Shown here in pieces: positions 16,104 to 23,869 of a DNA stretch of 45,261 bases. This DNA is from Pseudomonadota bacterium. GTDB taxonomy: Bacteria; Pseudomonadota; Gammaproteobacteria; Burkholderiales; SG8-39. Position 1 is the stretch's first letter, and each line of letters begins with the position of its first letter. The notes beneath the pieces are model-generated. The model did no database searches and had not been told where the DNA came from. It was given only the letters and a program-made list of their open reading frames with translations. Location: positions 1 through 45,261 of the forward strand of contig JAJZPQ010000030.1 in NCBI GenBank assembly GCA_021811085.1, in the 5' to 3' direction. The translations under genes and the position numbers were made by a program.

Positions 16104-17465
16104 TCAAGCCGTTTGCGATTTGAACTTTCCCGGGTCGAGGCCGTGGCGCTCGAGCAATTTGTAGAATTCGGTGCGATTACGCTGCGCAAGCTTGGCGGCC
16201 TGCGCGACATTGCCTTGGGTGATCTTCAGGATGCGTACCAGGTAGTCGCACTCGAACGCACGCTTCGCCTGGTCGAGCGGGGTCAGGCCGCTGGAAGCCT
16301 GGTTCAATGCGCTTTGCACCAGGGACGCCGGGATCACGCCATTGGTGCACAGGGCTACCGTCTGCTCTACCACGTTTTGCAGCTGCCGCACGTTGCCCGG
16401 CCACGGTGCCGCCACGAGTTGCTCCAAAGCCTCGGGGGCAAAGCCGTTGACGTCCTTGCGATAGCGCGCCGCGACCTGCTGCAGGAAATGCAGTGCGAGC
16501 GGGACAATGTCTTCCGGCCGCTGCGCCAGCGCAGGAATGGCGAGCGCAACGACGTTCAGGCGGTAATACAGGTCTTCGCGAAACTGCTTTTCCGCGATGC
16601 GCTGTTCCAGGCTGCGGTGCGTGGCGGAGATCACGCGGAAGTCGACGTCGATGGTCTGGGTTGCGCCCACCGGACGCACCTGGCGCTCTTGCAGCACGCG
16701 CAGCAGCTTCGCTTGCAGCGGCAGCGGCATATCGCCGATCTCATCCAGCAACAGGGTTCCGCCGTCCGCGCTTTGCAGCAGCCCTTTGTGGTCGTAGACC
16801 GCGCCGCTGAACGCCCCTTTCTTATGCCCGAACAGTTCGGACTCCATCAGGGCTTCCGGAATTGCGGCGCAATTGACCGCGACAAACGGTGCGGCGGCGC
16901 GGGCGCTGGCGCGATGGACAGCGCGCGCGATCAGCTCCTTGCCGGTACCGCTGGCGCCATGGATGAACACGCTGGCATCGGATTGCGACACCAGCCTGGC
17001 GCGGCTAAGCAGGTCTTGCATGGCGGCGCTCGCCGCGACGATGCCCTCACGCCAGGCCTCCACCGCCGCTGTTCCAGCGGCATGCGTGCCTGCCGAAAGC
17101 CTTATCGCCTGCGCGACCTGGTCCAGCAGCGCCTGGCTGTCGAAGGGCTTGGGCAGAAATCCGAATACGCCACGCTTGGTCGCGCTCACGGCTTCCGGTA
17201 TGGTCCCATGCGCGGTGAGGATGATTACCGGCAGAGTAGGGGCCCTGTGGTGGATGGCGTCGAACAAAGCCATGCCGTCCATGCCGTCCATCTTCAGGTC
17301 GGTGATCACGAGCTGCGGGCGCGCCGAGGCCAAAGCCGCCAGGGCGGCGTGGCCGCTGTCCACGGCTTGTACTGCATAGCCCGCGGTGGCAAGGCGCATC
17401 GACACCAGCTTGAGGATGTCGGGGTCGTCGTCGACCAGCAGGATAGGGGGCTTGGCGGGATTCAT
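16104..17465 (-). CDS. glrR: Sigma-54-dependent response regulator GlrR
   Basis: 453 residues. The receiver domain (1-120) has the acidic pocket VDDDPDI and phospho-acceptor D56 in VITDLKMDG. The AAA+ domain has Walker A GASGTGKE (170-177), Walker B GGTLLLDEIGDM (235-246) and R-finger-type FREDLYYRLNV. A C-terminal Fis-type HTH (about 414-440) follows. The sigma-54 contact loop reads GAFSGA (217-222) instead of GAFTGA. The assignment to GlrR (QseF, YfhA) rests on the operon with the kinase and a QseG-like lipoprotein. In E. coli GlrR activates glmY and rpoE; targets here are unknown. The gene starts 10 nt after qseG. Confidence 0.9.
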   Translation of the reverse strand: MNPAKPPILLVDDDPDILKLVSMRLATAGYAVQAVDSGHAALAALASARPQLVITDLKMDGMDGMALFDAIHHRAPTLPVIILTAHGTIPEAVSATKRGVFGFLPKPFDSQALLDQVAQAIRLSAGTHAAGTAAVEAWREGIVAASAAMQDLLSRARLVSQSDASVFIHGASGTGKELIARAVHRASARAAAPFVAVNCAAIPEALMESELFGHKKGAFSGAVYDHKGLLQSADGGTLLLDEIGDMPLPLQAKLLRVLQERQVRPVGATQTIDVDFRVISATHRSLEQRIAEKQFREDLYYRLNVVALAIPALAQRPEDIVPLALHFLQQVAARYRKDVNGFAPEALEQLVAAPWPGNVRQLQNVVEQTVALCTNGVIPASLVQSALNQASSGLTPLDQAKRAFECDYLVRILKITQGNVAQAAKLAQRNRTEFYKLLERHGLDPGKFKSQTA

Positions 17466-17475
17466 CTGCGCTGGT

Positions 17476-18012
17476 TCAGCGGTGCCTGGGCTGGCTTTCC
17501 GGGGCTCGTTGCAAAATGGAGCGCTCGATGTCTTTCAGCGCTTCGAGTTTTTCGCGCATGCTGCGTTCGCTTTCCTTCGCCGCGTCGAGCTGATCGCGCA
17601 TTTGATTGGCGCGTTTTTGCTCATTCGCGCACTCGTTCAGCTGCGCATAGAGCAGGCGCGCGAGCGCGCGCAGCGGGCTCGCCGTGTCGCCGGCTGTAGC
17701 GACCGGTTCGAGCAGGCTCGCAGCGCGGGTGGCGTCGTGGACGCTGGCGCCGGGGGTGGCAAGCAGCAGGGCGAGTTGAATGCGGCTGTTTGTGTCCTTG
17801 CCCTTGGCAAATGCCTGGTTGCTGGCGCTGTACTCGCGGCGCTGCTGCTCGGGCGTCATCGCCGCCACGCGCTGCGCGTAGTTGATCAGCTCGATGACCT
17901 GGCGCCTCTCCAGTTCCTTGTCCGGAATGTTCTGCGTACGCAAGGCGGCGCAGCCTGCGAGCAGCAGGGCAAGCGCAAATACAAAGCCGTTGCGTATCAT
18001 CGTTCGATTCAT
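17476..18012 (-). CDS. qseG: QseG-like outer-membrane lipoprotein
   Basis: 178 residues with lipobox LALLLAGC (cysteine 21), a helical middle section and a C-terminal coiled coil (about 120-170, rich in Glu, Lys and Arg). The gene sits between a sensor kinase and a GlrR-type regulator, the same position as qseG (yfhG) in enterobacteria, where the lipoprotein interacts with the kinase GlrK. Its start overlaps the kinase stop by 4 nt (ATGA). Sequence similarity in this family is low, so the symbol rests mainly on position, lipobox and coiled coil. Confidence 0.75.
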   Translation of the reverse strand: MNRTMIRNGFVFALALLLAGCAALRTQNIPDKELERRQVIELINYAQRVAAMTPEQQRREYSASNQAFAKGKDTNSRIQLALLLATPGASVHDATRAASLLEPVATAGDTASPLRALARLLYAQLNECANEQKRANQMRDQLDAAKESERSMREKLEALKDIERSILQRAPESQPRHR

Positions 18013-19463
18013 CCTTGTAAGCGAGGCAGGCCGACACGGAAATGTGCGCCGGGTGCGCGGTCCGCGATCACCTCGATGCTGCCCCGGTGCGCAAGCACCA
18101 ATTCGCGTGCGATCGCCAAACCCAACCCGCTGCCTTTGACCCGTCCTTGATGGGCGAGTTTACCTTCGAAAAACCAGTCAAACACCCGCTCCTGGTCTTC
18201 AGCGGCGATGCCGGGACCGGTATCGCCGACCTCGAGCAGAATTTTATCCTGTTCGTTGCGCACGACCAAGGTAATAGTACCGCCTTCCGGGGAATACTTG
18301 ATCGCGTTTGAAAGCAGGTTGTCCAGCACCACGCGCAGCTTGTCCGCGTCGCCGGTCAGCGCCGCCGGCTCCAGGTGCAGCGCGAGATTGAGATTGCGCG
18401 CGGCGAGCGCGAGCTTGTGCGCCTCGGCCGCCTTGCGCGCGACCTCGGACAGATCGATTGACTGCAGCTCGAGCCGGTTGATGCTGTCCAGCGCCTGCTG
18501 GTAGCCAAGCAGCTCTTCGATCAGCCGCTGCAGCTGCAAGCTGTTGTGCCTCAGGATTTCGGCGATCTCGCTTTGCTGCTGATTGAGCGTGCCGCTCGAT
18601 CCGTCCGCCAGCAGTTCGGAGCCTTCGCGCAAGGCCGTCAGCGGGGTCTTGAGTTCGTGCGAAACGTGGTGCAGGAACTTGGTCTTTTGCTGCTCGAGTT
18701 CGGCCAGCCTTTGCCTCAGCCACTCGAGCCGCTGGCCGAGATATTCCAGGTCTGCCGGACCGCGCACCTGGATGCCGGTCGCGAATTCGGCGCCGCCGAG
18801 CTGGCGGATCGCATGATCGAGCTGGCGTATCGGCTTGGCGATGAGAAAGGCAAACAGCGCGGCGATCAGCACGCCCAAAGGAATTGAAGCCGCCAACTGC
18901 CATAGCAATGAGCTTTGCGTGCGGCGCGCCGCCGCGCCCATGTTCTCGATTTCGCGGTCGATCAGCAGATTGCTTTGCTTCAGCACGCTGTTCGCGAGAT
19001 CTGAAAGTTCGACGTAGCCGTCGATCATTTGCTTGCGCTCCTCGCGGCGGTCGTGCTTGCCGCCGAGCTGTTCGAACAGAGCCTGCTCCTTCTCTATCGT
19101 TTTGTTCAATTCCTGCAGCTGGGTCTCGTCCAGCGGCAGCAGCGACATATCGCTGGTGGTCTGCTTGAAACTGCGGCGGACGGTGGCGTAATCGGCGAGC
19201 AAGGAGGCATCGCCGAGAATCAGATATTGCCGCGCCAGGCGCTCCATCGCCGTGACCTGCTCCATCAGCACGCGACTGCCGCGCGCAGCCTCGGCCGCCT
19301 GCTCCACTGCGGCCTGGCTCTGGGTCGTGAGCCGGTCGACGTAGGCGCCGGCATTCCACAGCGCCAGGATCAAGGGCAGGGACACCACGCCAAAGCCCAA
19401 TAGCAGCAGCTTCAGGAACGATTTCGGATAGCGCAGGCCGGCGAATTCGAAATTGCGTTTCAT
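18009..19463 (-). CDS. glrK: Sensor histidine kinase GlrK (QseE-type)
   Basis: 484 residues. TM1 is at about 15-37, a helical periplasmic domain at about 40-185, TM2 at about 186-209, then a HAMP linker. The HisKA domain has HHVSHELKTPLTAL (phospho-accepting H269), and the ATPase domain has the N box DNLLSNAIKYS (N386), DTGPGIA (414-420) and GSGLGLAIARE (444-). The domain layout and the operon match GlrK/QseE, an envelope-stress sensor that phosphorylates GlrR. It is the first gene of the three-gene operon, divergent from the acetyltransferase gene. Confidence 0.9.
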   Translation of the reverse strand: MKRNFEFAGLRYPKSFLKLLLLGFGVVSLPLILALWNAGAYVDRLTTQSQAAVEQAAEAARGSRVLMEQVTAMERLARQYLILGDASLLADYATVRRSFKQTTSDMSLLPLDETQLQELNKTIEKEQALFEQLGGKHDRREERKQMIDGYVELSDLANSVLKQSNLLIDREIENMGAAARRTQSSLLWQLAASIPLGVLIAALFAFLIAKPIRQLDHAIRQLGGAEFATGIQVRGPADLEYLGQRLEWLRQRLAELEQQKTKFLHHVSHELKTPLTALREGSELLADGSSGTLNQQQSEIAEILRHNSLQLQRLIEELLGYQQALDSINRLELQSIDLSEVARKAAEAHKLALAARNLNLALHLEPAALTGDADKLRVVLDNLLSNAIKYSPEGGTITLVVRNEQDKILLEVGDTGPGIAAEDQERVFDWFFEGKLAHQGRVKGSGLGLAIARELVLAHRGSIEVIADRAPGAHFRVGLPRLQG

Positions 19464-19493
19464 GCGGGACTAGGCGCTGGGGTCGAGGATAGA

Positions 19494-19499
19494 ATCATA
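19494..19499 (-). promoter_or_regulatory. Possible extended -10 promoter of the glrK operon
   Basis: On the minus strand TGCTATGAT contains a -10 hexamer TATGAT with the extended TGn element, 31 nt before the glrK start. No good -35 is present at 17 bp. A sigma-54 (GG-N10-GC) site is not obvious here. Confidence 0.4.
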
Positions 19500-19592
19500 G
19501 CAGTGAGCGGTGCACAAGCGATGAGGGCGGCGCGCAGGTTAAAATGCGTGCGTTTTCCTGGACCTTTCCATCTACCGATCCGAGTGCAAGCG

Positions 19593-20126
19593 ATGAAATC
19601 GTCAGTCACCGTACGCGCGAGCGAGGAGCGCGACCTCGGCGCAATCGCCGCGATCTACGCCCATCATGTGCTGCATGGCCTGGCGACGTTCGAACTCGTC
19701 CCGCCGGATGCGGCGGAAATGGGGCGCCGGCGCGCGCACGTGCTGGCGCTGGGCCTGCCCTATCTGGTGGCGGAAATCGATGGACGGATTGCGGGCTATG
19801 CTTACGCGGCACTCTATCGCGAGCGGCCGGCCTATCGCTATACCCTGGAAGATTCGATCTACATCGATCACGCGATGGTCGGCCGCGGCGCAGGCCGTGC
19901 CTTGCTCGATGCGCTGATCACGGGCTGTGCGCGCGCCGGTTACCGTCAGCTGGTCGCAGTCATTGGCGACAGCGCGAACCAGGCATCGATCGGGGTGCAT
20001 GCCGCGTGCGGCTTCAAATACGCGGGACTGCTGACCAGCGTCGGATTCAAATTCGGGCGCTGGGTCGATGGCGTATTCATGCAACGAGAACTGGGCGAGG
20101 GCGACCACAGCCTGCCGACGACGTAA
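19593..20126 (+). CDS. GNAT family N-acetyltransferase (phosphinothricin acetyltransferase-like)
   Basis: 177 residues with the Pat/MddA layout: an N-terminal VRASEERDLGAIAAIYAHHV, the helix-capping PYRYTLEDSIYI-like segment (here AYRYTLEDSIYID), the acetyl-CoA loop GRGAGRALL, and FKFGRWVDGVFMQREL at the end. This subfamily acetylates phosphinothricin, methionine sulfoximine or related amino acids using acetyl-CoA. I chose the ATG at 19593 because homology starts there and the length fits; frames reaching 19503 add unrelated sequence. Confidence 0.85.
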   Translation: MKSSVTVRASEERDLGAIAAIYAHHVLHGLATFELVPPDAAEMGRRRAHVLALGLPYLVAEIDGRIAGYAYAALYRERPAYRYTLEDSIYIDHAMVGRGAGRALLDALITGCARAGYRQLVAVIGDSANQASIGVHAACGFKYAGLLTSVGFKFGRWVDGVFMQRELGEGDHSLPTT

Positions 20127-20131
20127 TCCCC

Positions 20132-20164
20132 CTTAAGTCTGTTTTAATCCTGCGCGCCTAGCAT
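20132..20164 (+). promoter_or_regulatory. PmrA-type direct-repeat box with -10, upstream of htrA-like gene
   Basis: CTTAAG-TCTGT-TTTAAT (20132-20148) fits YTTAAK-N5-YTTAAK, the consensus for PmrA/QseB-type OmpR-family regulators. It is followed after 10 nt by TAGCAT (20159-20164, 4 of 6 to TATAAT), the spacing used by activators of this class. The htrA-like ATG is 55 nt further. The match is seen; the regulator is inferred. Confidence 0.55.
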
Positions 20165-20219
20165 GGGACACATGGAGCGATGGCTCTATTGTGTATTCCC
20201 CCAACTCTAGGAGCGAAAC

Positions 20220-21671
20220 ATGAAACAGAAAATATTGGTTCGAAGCCTGATTGCGGCCGGCATCATGGCGGCCGGAGTCGGTACCGCCGTAAAGTACGAT
20301 TTGTCTGTCATTTCGCCTGCGCGCGCCGCGAGCGCCCCAAGCGCGGTGACTACCGGTGCGCAAGCCGCGTCGGCTGCGGCGTTGCCGGACTTTACCGGCA
20401 TCGTCGCGCAAAACGGTCGGGCAGTGGTCAACATCAGCGTCACCGGCGGCATGAAGAAGGTCGCCAATATTCCGCAGCTGGATCCGCGCGATCCGTTCTA
20501 CCAGTTCTTCCGCCAGTTCGGGATGCCGATGCCGCAGGGACAGATGCCTACGCATGCCCTCGGATCGGGTTTTATCATCAGCCCGGATGGCATCATCCTC
20601 ACCAACGCCCACGTGGTGGACGGCGCATCGGAGGTGAGCGTAAGGCTCACCGACAAGCGCGAGTACAGGGCGAAGGTCATAGGTGTGGACAAGCCCAGCG
20701 ACGTGGCGGTGCTGAAAATCGACGCCAGGGATTTGCCCACAGTCAAGCTCGATCCGGCCGACGACGTCAAAGTCGGCGAGTGGGTGGTGGCGATCGGTTC
20801 GCCCTACGGCTTCAACAATTCCGTCACCGCGGGCATCGTCAGCGGCAAGGCGCGCACCCTGCCCGACTCGAACTACGTGCCGTTCATTCAGACCGACGTC
20901 GCCGTCAATCCGGGAAATTCCGGCGGGCCGCTGTTCAACACGAAAGGCGAGGTGGTCGGCATCAATTCGCAGATCTACAGCAGCAGCGGCGGGTACCAGG
21001 GACTTTCGTTTGCGATACCGATCGACGTCGTCTTGCACGTGAAGGACCAGTTGCTGCAGCACGGCAGCGTCACGCGCGGGCGCTTGGGCGTGGCCATTCA
21101 GGACGTGAATCAAGACCTCGCCGATTCCTTCGGACTGAAGCAGCCGGCCGGCGCGCTGGTGAGCTCGGTGGACAAGGACGGTGCTGCGGCCAAAGCCGGT
21201 CTGCAGCCCGGCGATGTGATTCTGAGATACAACCAAAAGGACATCACTAGTTCGGCGCAGCTGCCGGTGCTGGTCGCCGAAACCGCGCCTGGGACCACGG
21301 CCAAACTCGAGGTGATGCGCAACGGTGAAATGCGCGATATCGATGTGACGGTAGGTGCAAGCGGCAACACCAAGGTCGCCGCGGCGGACGTCGCCGGTCA
21401 CGATCATGGGCGGCTCGGCGTCGTTGTGCGGCCGCTCAATCCGGATGAGCGCAGGCAGGCCGATGTCGCCGGCGGCGTCATGGTCGAGGATGTGGGCGGC
21501 GCGGCTGCGGACGCTGGCATCCAGCCAGGCGACATGATTCTGTCCGTCAATGGCACGCCGGTGAAAAGCCCGATGCAATTGAAGCAACTCATGGCGCAGG
21601 CAGGCAAGCACGCAGCGCTGTTGGTGCAGCGTGACGCGGGCAGGATTTTCATACCCGTGGATTTGGGCTGA
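20220..21671 (+). CDS. Do-like HtrA periplasmic serine protease (DegP/MucD type)
   Basis: 483 residues. An N-terminal signal or anchor (about 5-36) is followed by a trypsin-like domain with catalytic H131 (LTNAHVVDG), D161 (KPSDVAVLKI) and S234 (NPGNSGGPLF), then two PDZ domains (about 286-380 and 395-480). The family degrades misfolded periplasmic proteins and can act as a chaperone. AGGAG lies 7 nt before the ATG. The PmrA-type box upstream suggests control by a two-component system. The gene is separate from rseA/mucA-type genes, unlike many mucD loci. The linker before the protease core (PRDPFYQFFRQFGMP) matches the DegP/DegQ Q-linker region. Confidence 0.92.
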   Translation: MKQKILVRSLIAAGIMAAGVGTAVKYDLSVISPARAASAPSAVTTGAQAASAAALPDFTGIVAQNGRAVVNISVTGGMKKVANIPQLDPRDPFYQFFRQFGMPMPQGQMPTHALGSGFIISPDGIILTNAHVVDGASEVSVRLTDKREYRAKVIGVDKPSDVAVLKIDARDLPTVKLDPADDVKVGEWVVAIGSPYGFNNSVTAGIVSGKARTLPDSNYVPFIQTDVAVNPGNSGGPLFNTKGEVVGINSQIYSSSGGYQGLSFAIPIDVVLHVKDQLLQHGSVTRGRLGVAIQDVNQDLADSFGLKQPAGALVSSVDKDGAAAKAGLQPGDVILRYNQKDITSSAQLPVLVAETAPGTTAKLEVMRNGEMRDIDVTVGASGNTKVAAADVAGHDHGRLGVVVRPLNPDERRQADVAGGVMVEDVGGAAADAGIQPGDMILSVNGTPVKSPMQLKQLMAQAGKHAALLVQRDAGRIFIPVDLG

Positions 21672-21760
21672 GCGCCCGATCCGGCGGTGCATCCGGGGGC
21701 GACGCGCCAGCGGCGTGCCGCCTCTGCATTTCCAGCAAACAAACGCGAAGGAGCAAATCC

Positions 21761-22195
21761 ATGAAAGCGAAAGCATCCCTTATTGCAGTGACAATTGCGG
21801 CATCCGGTCTGATCTTTGCGGTCAATGCGGCCGGCGCGCCCTTGAGCGCCCTGCCGACGACGCAAAAACAGGGCGATATAAGCTATCTCAGCGGCGGCAT
21901 CGGCCTGACCGAGGCGAACGCGATCAAGCACGTGGCCAAGCGCTATCCGCTCGAGCTTGAATTCGTGCTCAAGGCGAAGCCGAAAGACGAATATCTCGCA
22001 GACGTGAAGGTAAACATCAAGGACGCGCACGACAAGGTGGTGCTGGATACCACGGCGGACGGTCCGTTCCTGCTGGCGCAAATGCCCGCAGGCAAATATA
22101 CGGTCAGTGCCGATCGTGACGGCAAGGTGGAGCATCGCCAAATCGAAATTGCCGCGAAGGAACACCGGCGGCTCGTGTTCGCCTGGAAATCCTAG
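21761..22195 (+). CDS. Secreted protein with carboxypeptidase-regulatory-like fold
   Basis: 144 residues. The signal peptide ends near VNAAGA, followed by the stretch DISYLSGGIGLTEANAIKHVAKRYPLELEF and a beta-sandwich with YLADVKVNIKD, GPFLLAQMPAGKYTVSA and RQIEIAAKEHRRLVF. The middle resembles carboxypeptidase-regulatory-like domains; GGIGxxEAxAIxxxAxxYPLxL is a recurring but uncharacterised start in proteobacterial periplasmic proteins. AAGGAG precedes the ATG. It is 89 nt downstream of the protease with no terminator between, so it may be its cotranscribed partner. Confidence 0.75.
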   Translation: MKAKASLIAVTIAASGLIFAVNAAGAPLSALPTTQKQGDISYLSGGIGLTEANAIKHVAKRYPLELEFVLKAKPKDEYLADVKVNIKDAHDKVVLDTTADGPFLLAQMPAGKYTVSADRDGKVEHRQIEIAAKEHRRLVFAWKS

Positions 22196-22224
22196 CGGTG
22201 AAGCGCCAGCTGATGCGCTCAGCG

Positions 22225-22265
22225 CGCAGGCCCGCCGCCGTGCAGGATGCGGCGGCGGGCCTGCG
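22225..22265. terminator. 16-bp perfect hairpin between convergent genes
   Basis: GCAGGCCCGCCGCCG (22226-22240) pairs perfectly with CGGCGGCGGGCCTGC (22250-22264), and the flanking C-G adds one more pair; the loop is 9 nt. It lies between the convergent secreted-protein and TerB-like genes. There is no T-run on either strand. A shared bidirectional transcription barrier is the most likely role. Confidence 0.6.
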
Positions 22266-22285
22266 ATGGTGCAGCGCCGTGCGGC

Positions 22286-22792
22286 CTACTGCGCCATGGC
22301 ACCGGCGGCAGTTAGCACCCGGTGCTTGGCGAGGATGAAATCGCTGTGCGCAACGTAGAGCAGATCGGCAAGCTTGCGCACCAGCTGGTCTTCGTATTCG
22401 TCGATTTTTCCGTCGGCCATGGCGACGCGCCATAGCCGTTCGATGAACTGGGCCTTGCGCTCGGGTTCCAGGTTCTTGTTGATCAGCGCCACCGGACCAT
22501 AGTAGGAAACCAGGCGATTCTCCGGCCTGGCGGCGCTGGCTATCATGGCTGCGAGTTCGTCCTGCGCCAGACCGAATTGCTCCTGCAGCGCATGCGCGAC
22601 CGCCTGGTGTTTTTGTTCGGTGCCGGCGGCATCGAGCCGCGCCACCTCCATCAACAGGTCGCAGCAAGCGTCCTGCAGGGCCAGAGCCTCGCGCCGGGCG
22701 AGGGTGGCGGGACCCGGGGCAAGCTCATCGAAAAATGCTCGGAACTTCGCTAGCAGCGCTTCAATCATAGGGAAACGGTCTGGAATCGCCAT
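22286..22792 (-). CDS. TerB-like tellurite-resistance family protein
   Basis: 168 residues, all helical. The pattern LMEVARLDAAGTEQKHQAVAHALQEQFGL and later RLWRVAMADGKIDEYEDQLVRKLADLL is the acidic metal-binding-like helix repeat of TerB/COG4103 proteins, including the A(D)GKID.YE motif. These soluble proteins are linked to stress and envelope functions; direct tellurite resistance is rarely shown. The start is not fixed: ATG 22792 and ATG 22768 are both possible and neither has a clear SD. Confidence 0.75.
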   Translation of the reverse strand: MAIPDRFPMIEALLAKFRAFFDELAPGPATLARREALALQDACCDLLMEVARLDAAGTEQKHQAVAHALQEQFGLAQDELAAMIASAARPENRLVSYYGPVALINKNLEPERKAQFIERLWRVAMADGKIDEYEDQLVRKLADLLYVAHSDFILAKHRVLTAAGAMAQ

Positions 22793-22869
22793 CGTGGCTG
22801 GTCTCGTTGGATTGGAAAGCGGCGAAACAGTTCACGCGCGCCTGGCAGCGAAGACCGGTATTGGCCTGC

Positions 22870-22902
22870 TTTAAGTTCGACTTAAGAATGCCGGGAGATA
22901 CT
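22870..22902 (+). promoter_or_regulatory. PmrA-type direct-repeat box with -10, upstream of small envelope operon
   Basis: TTTAAG-TTCGA-CTTAAG (22870-22886) is a second exact fit to YTTAAK-N5-YTTAAK. After 10 nt comes GATACT (22897-22902, 4 of 6 to TATAAT). The ATG of the downstream small membrane protein is 33 nt beyond. The inner 15 bp are also a perfect palindrome (TTAAGT-TCG-ACTTAA). Confidence 0.55.
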
Positions 22903-22935
22903 GGTAGCTGTTCGTTGAAAAAGGAGACCGGACTC

Positions 22936-23163
22936 ATGAAGCAAACCGCTTTTCGCCTGTCCCCGTGGACCGGCATCGGCGCTGTGCTTGCGGCTGCGGT
23001 TTTCATGTGGATGGGTCTCATTCTGGCGATCGTTTTGACCATCCTCGGCGGCTTGGCCTTGCTGCCGTCCTGGTTGCGCGGATCGTGGACGCGCAGTCGC
23101 GCGCCGCGGGCGCCTCGCGGCCCCGTAACCCTAGAGGGGCGCTACACGAAAAGCCGGCCATGA
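22936..23163 (+). CDS. Small membrane protein
   Basis: 75 residues from the ATG at 22936, which has AAGGAG 10 nt upstream. One long hydrophobic segment, possibly a hairpin of two (about 14-46, GAVLAAAVFMWMGLILAIVL and following), is followed by a basic Arg/Pro-rich cytoplasmic-like tail. The stop overlaps the start of the next gene as ATGA, so both are translated together. The family is not recognised. The PmrA-type box 50-66 nt upstream suggests an envelope-stress-regulated gene. Confidence 0.7.
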   Translation: MKQTAFRLSPWTGIGAVLAAAVFMWMGLILAIVLTILGGLALLPSWLRGSWTRSRAPRAPRGPVTLEGRYTKSRP

Positions 23164-23600
23164 ACCAAACCCGCCACTTGCCGGCGTTCGGCGCCATGGC
23201 GCTGGTGCTGGCCGTGCTTTGTTCTGCACAAGCGCAGGCGCAGCCTTTGGCGCAGGCAGGTCCGCCCGTGACGCAGCCGCCCGCCTATGCGTCGATCGCG
23301 ATCGTGCAGCCGGAAAACGAGGCGACGGTATTCGACAATGCCGGCAATGTCGAAGTGAAGGTCGCGCTCTCGCCCGCGCCGGACATCGCTGCAGGGGACC
23401 GGATAGCACTGACGCTGGATGGGCAGCAGGTGGCGCTGCAGAGCACGACGCAATTCAGGCTGAGCGCAGTCGTGCGCGGAGAGCACAGGCTCGAAGCGCG
23501 GATTGTGGACCGCAACGGCAACACCGTGATTGCATCGGCTCCGGTGGACTTTCATTTATGGCAGGCCTCGCGGCTGTTCCAGAACCGCCGCGGCAGATAA
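23160..23600 (+). CDS. Periplasmic protein with Ig-like beta domain
   Basis: 146 residues. The signal peptide ends near SAQAQAQP, followed by a Pro-rich spacer and a beta-sandwich: IAIVQPENEATVFDNAGNVEVKVAL, RIALTLDGQQV, FRLSAVVRGEHRLEARIVDRNG. The stretch resembles the C-terminal domain of DUF4124-type proteins encoded near glnL in other proteobacteria, but the DUF4124 part itself is missing. The ATG overlaps the upstream stop by 4 nt. The function is unknown. Confidence 0.75.
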   Translation: MNQTRHLPAFGAMALVLAVLCSAQAQAQPLAQAGPPVTQPPAYASIAIVQPENEATVFDNAGNVEVKVALSPAPDIAAGDRIALTLDGQQVALQSTTQFRLSAVVRGEHRLEARIVDRNGNTVIASAPVDFHLWQASRLFQNRRGR

Positions 23601-23742
23601 ACGCCGCCCCGGCACGCGCGTGCCTAAGCCGCAGCGCATCGACGCGCCGCGTGAATCCTTGAGCCTTGGAATGAATCGCCGTGTGTGCGATTCCGAGGTA
23701 TAAAGGTCTGAGAATTAAGCTAAAATACTACCTCAGCGCCTT

Positions 23743-23829
23743 TGGTGCCCAGGAAGGGACTCGAACCCCCACAGTGTCGCCACCGCATGGACCTGAACCA
23801 TGTGCGTCTACCAATTCCGCCACCTGGGC
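23743..23829 (-). tRNA. tRNA-Leu (anticodon CAG)
   Basis: An 87-nt type II tRNA on the minus strand with encoded CCA. The acceptor GCCCAGG pairs with CCTGGGC, followed by discriminator A. The D-arm region is TGGCGGAATTGGTAGACGC, the anticodon loop TTCAGGT gives CAG, a long variable arm follows, and the T-arm GGGTTCGAGTCCC is canonical. Anticodon CAG reads CUG, a very common leucine codon in this high-GC genome. A consensus promoter lies just upstream. Confidence 0.97.
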
Positions 23830-23841
23830 ACAAGGTGCGCA

Positions 23842-23869
23842 ATTCTATAGGAAACAAGGATTTTGTCAA
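23842..23869 (-). promoter_or_regulatory. Sigma-70 promoter of tRNA-Leu
   Basis: Minus-strand TTGACA (23864-23869, perfect -35) and TAGAAT (23842-23847, 5 of 6) are separated by 16 bp, placing transcription start about 5-7 nt before the tRNA. The -35 overlaps the proposed rnr start codon on the other strand. Confidence 0.8.

Noticed and set aside
16044-17699. 551-residue open frame on the plus strand
   Set aside because: Antisense to glrR and qseG, whose motifs and kinase context are clear. Composition shows no family features.
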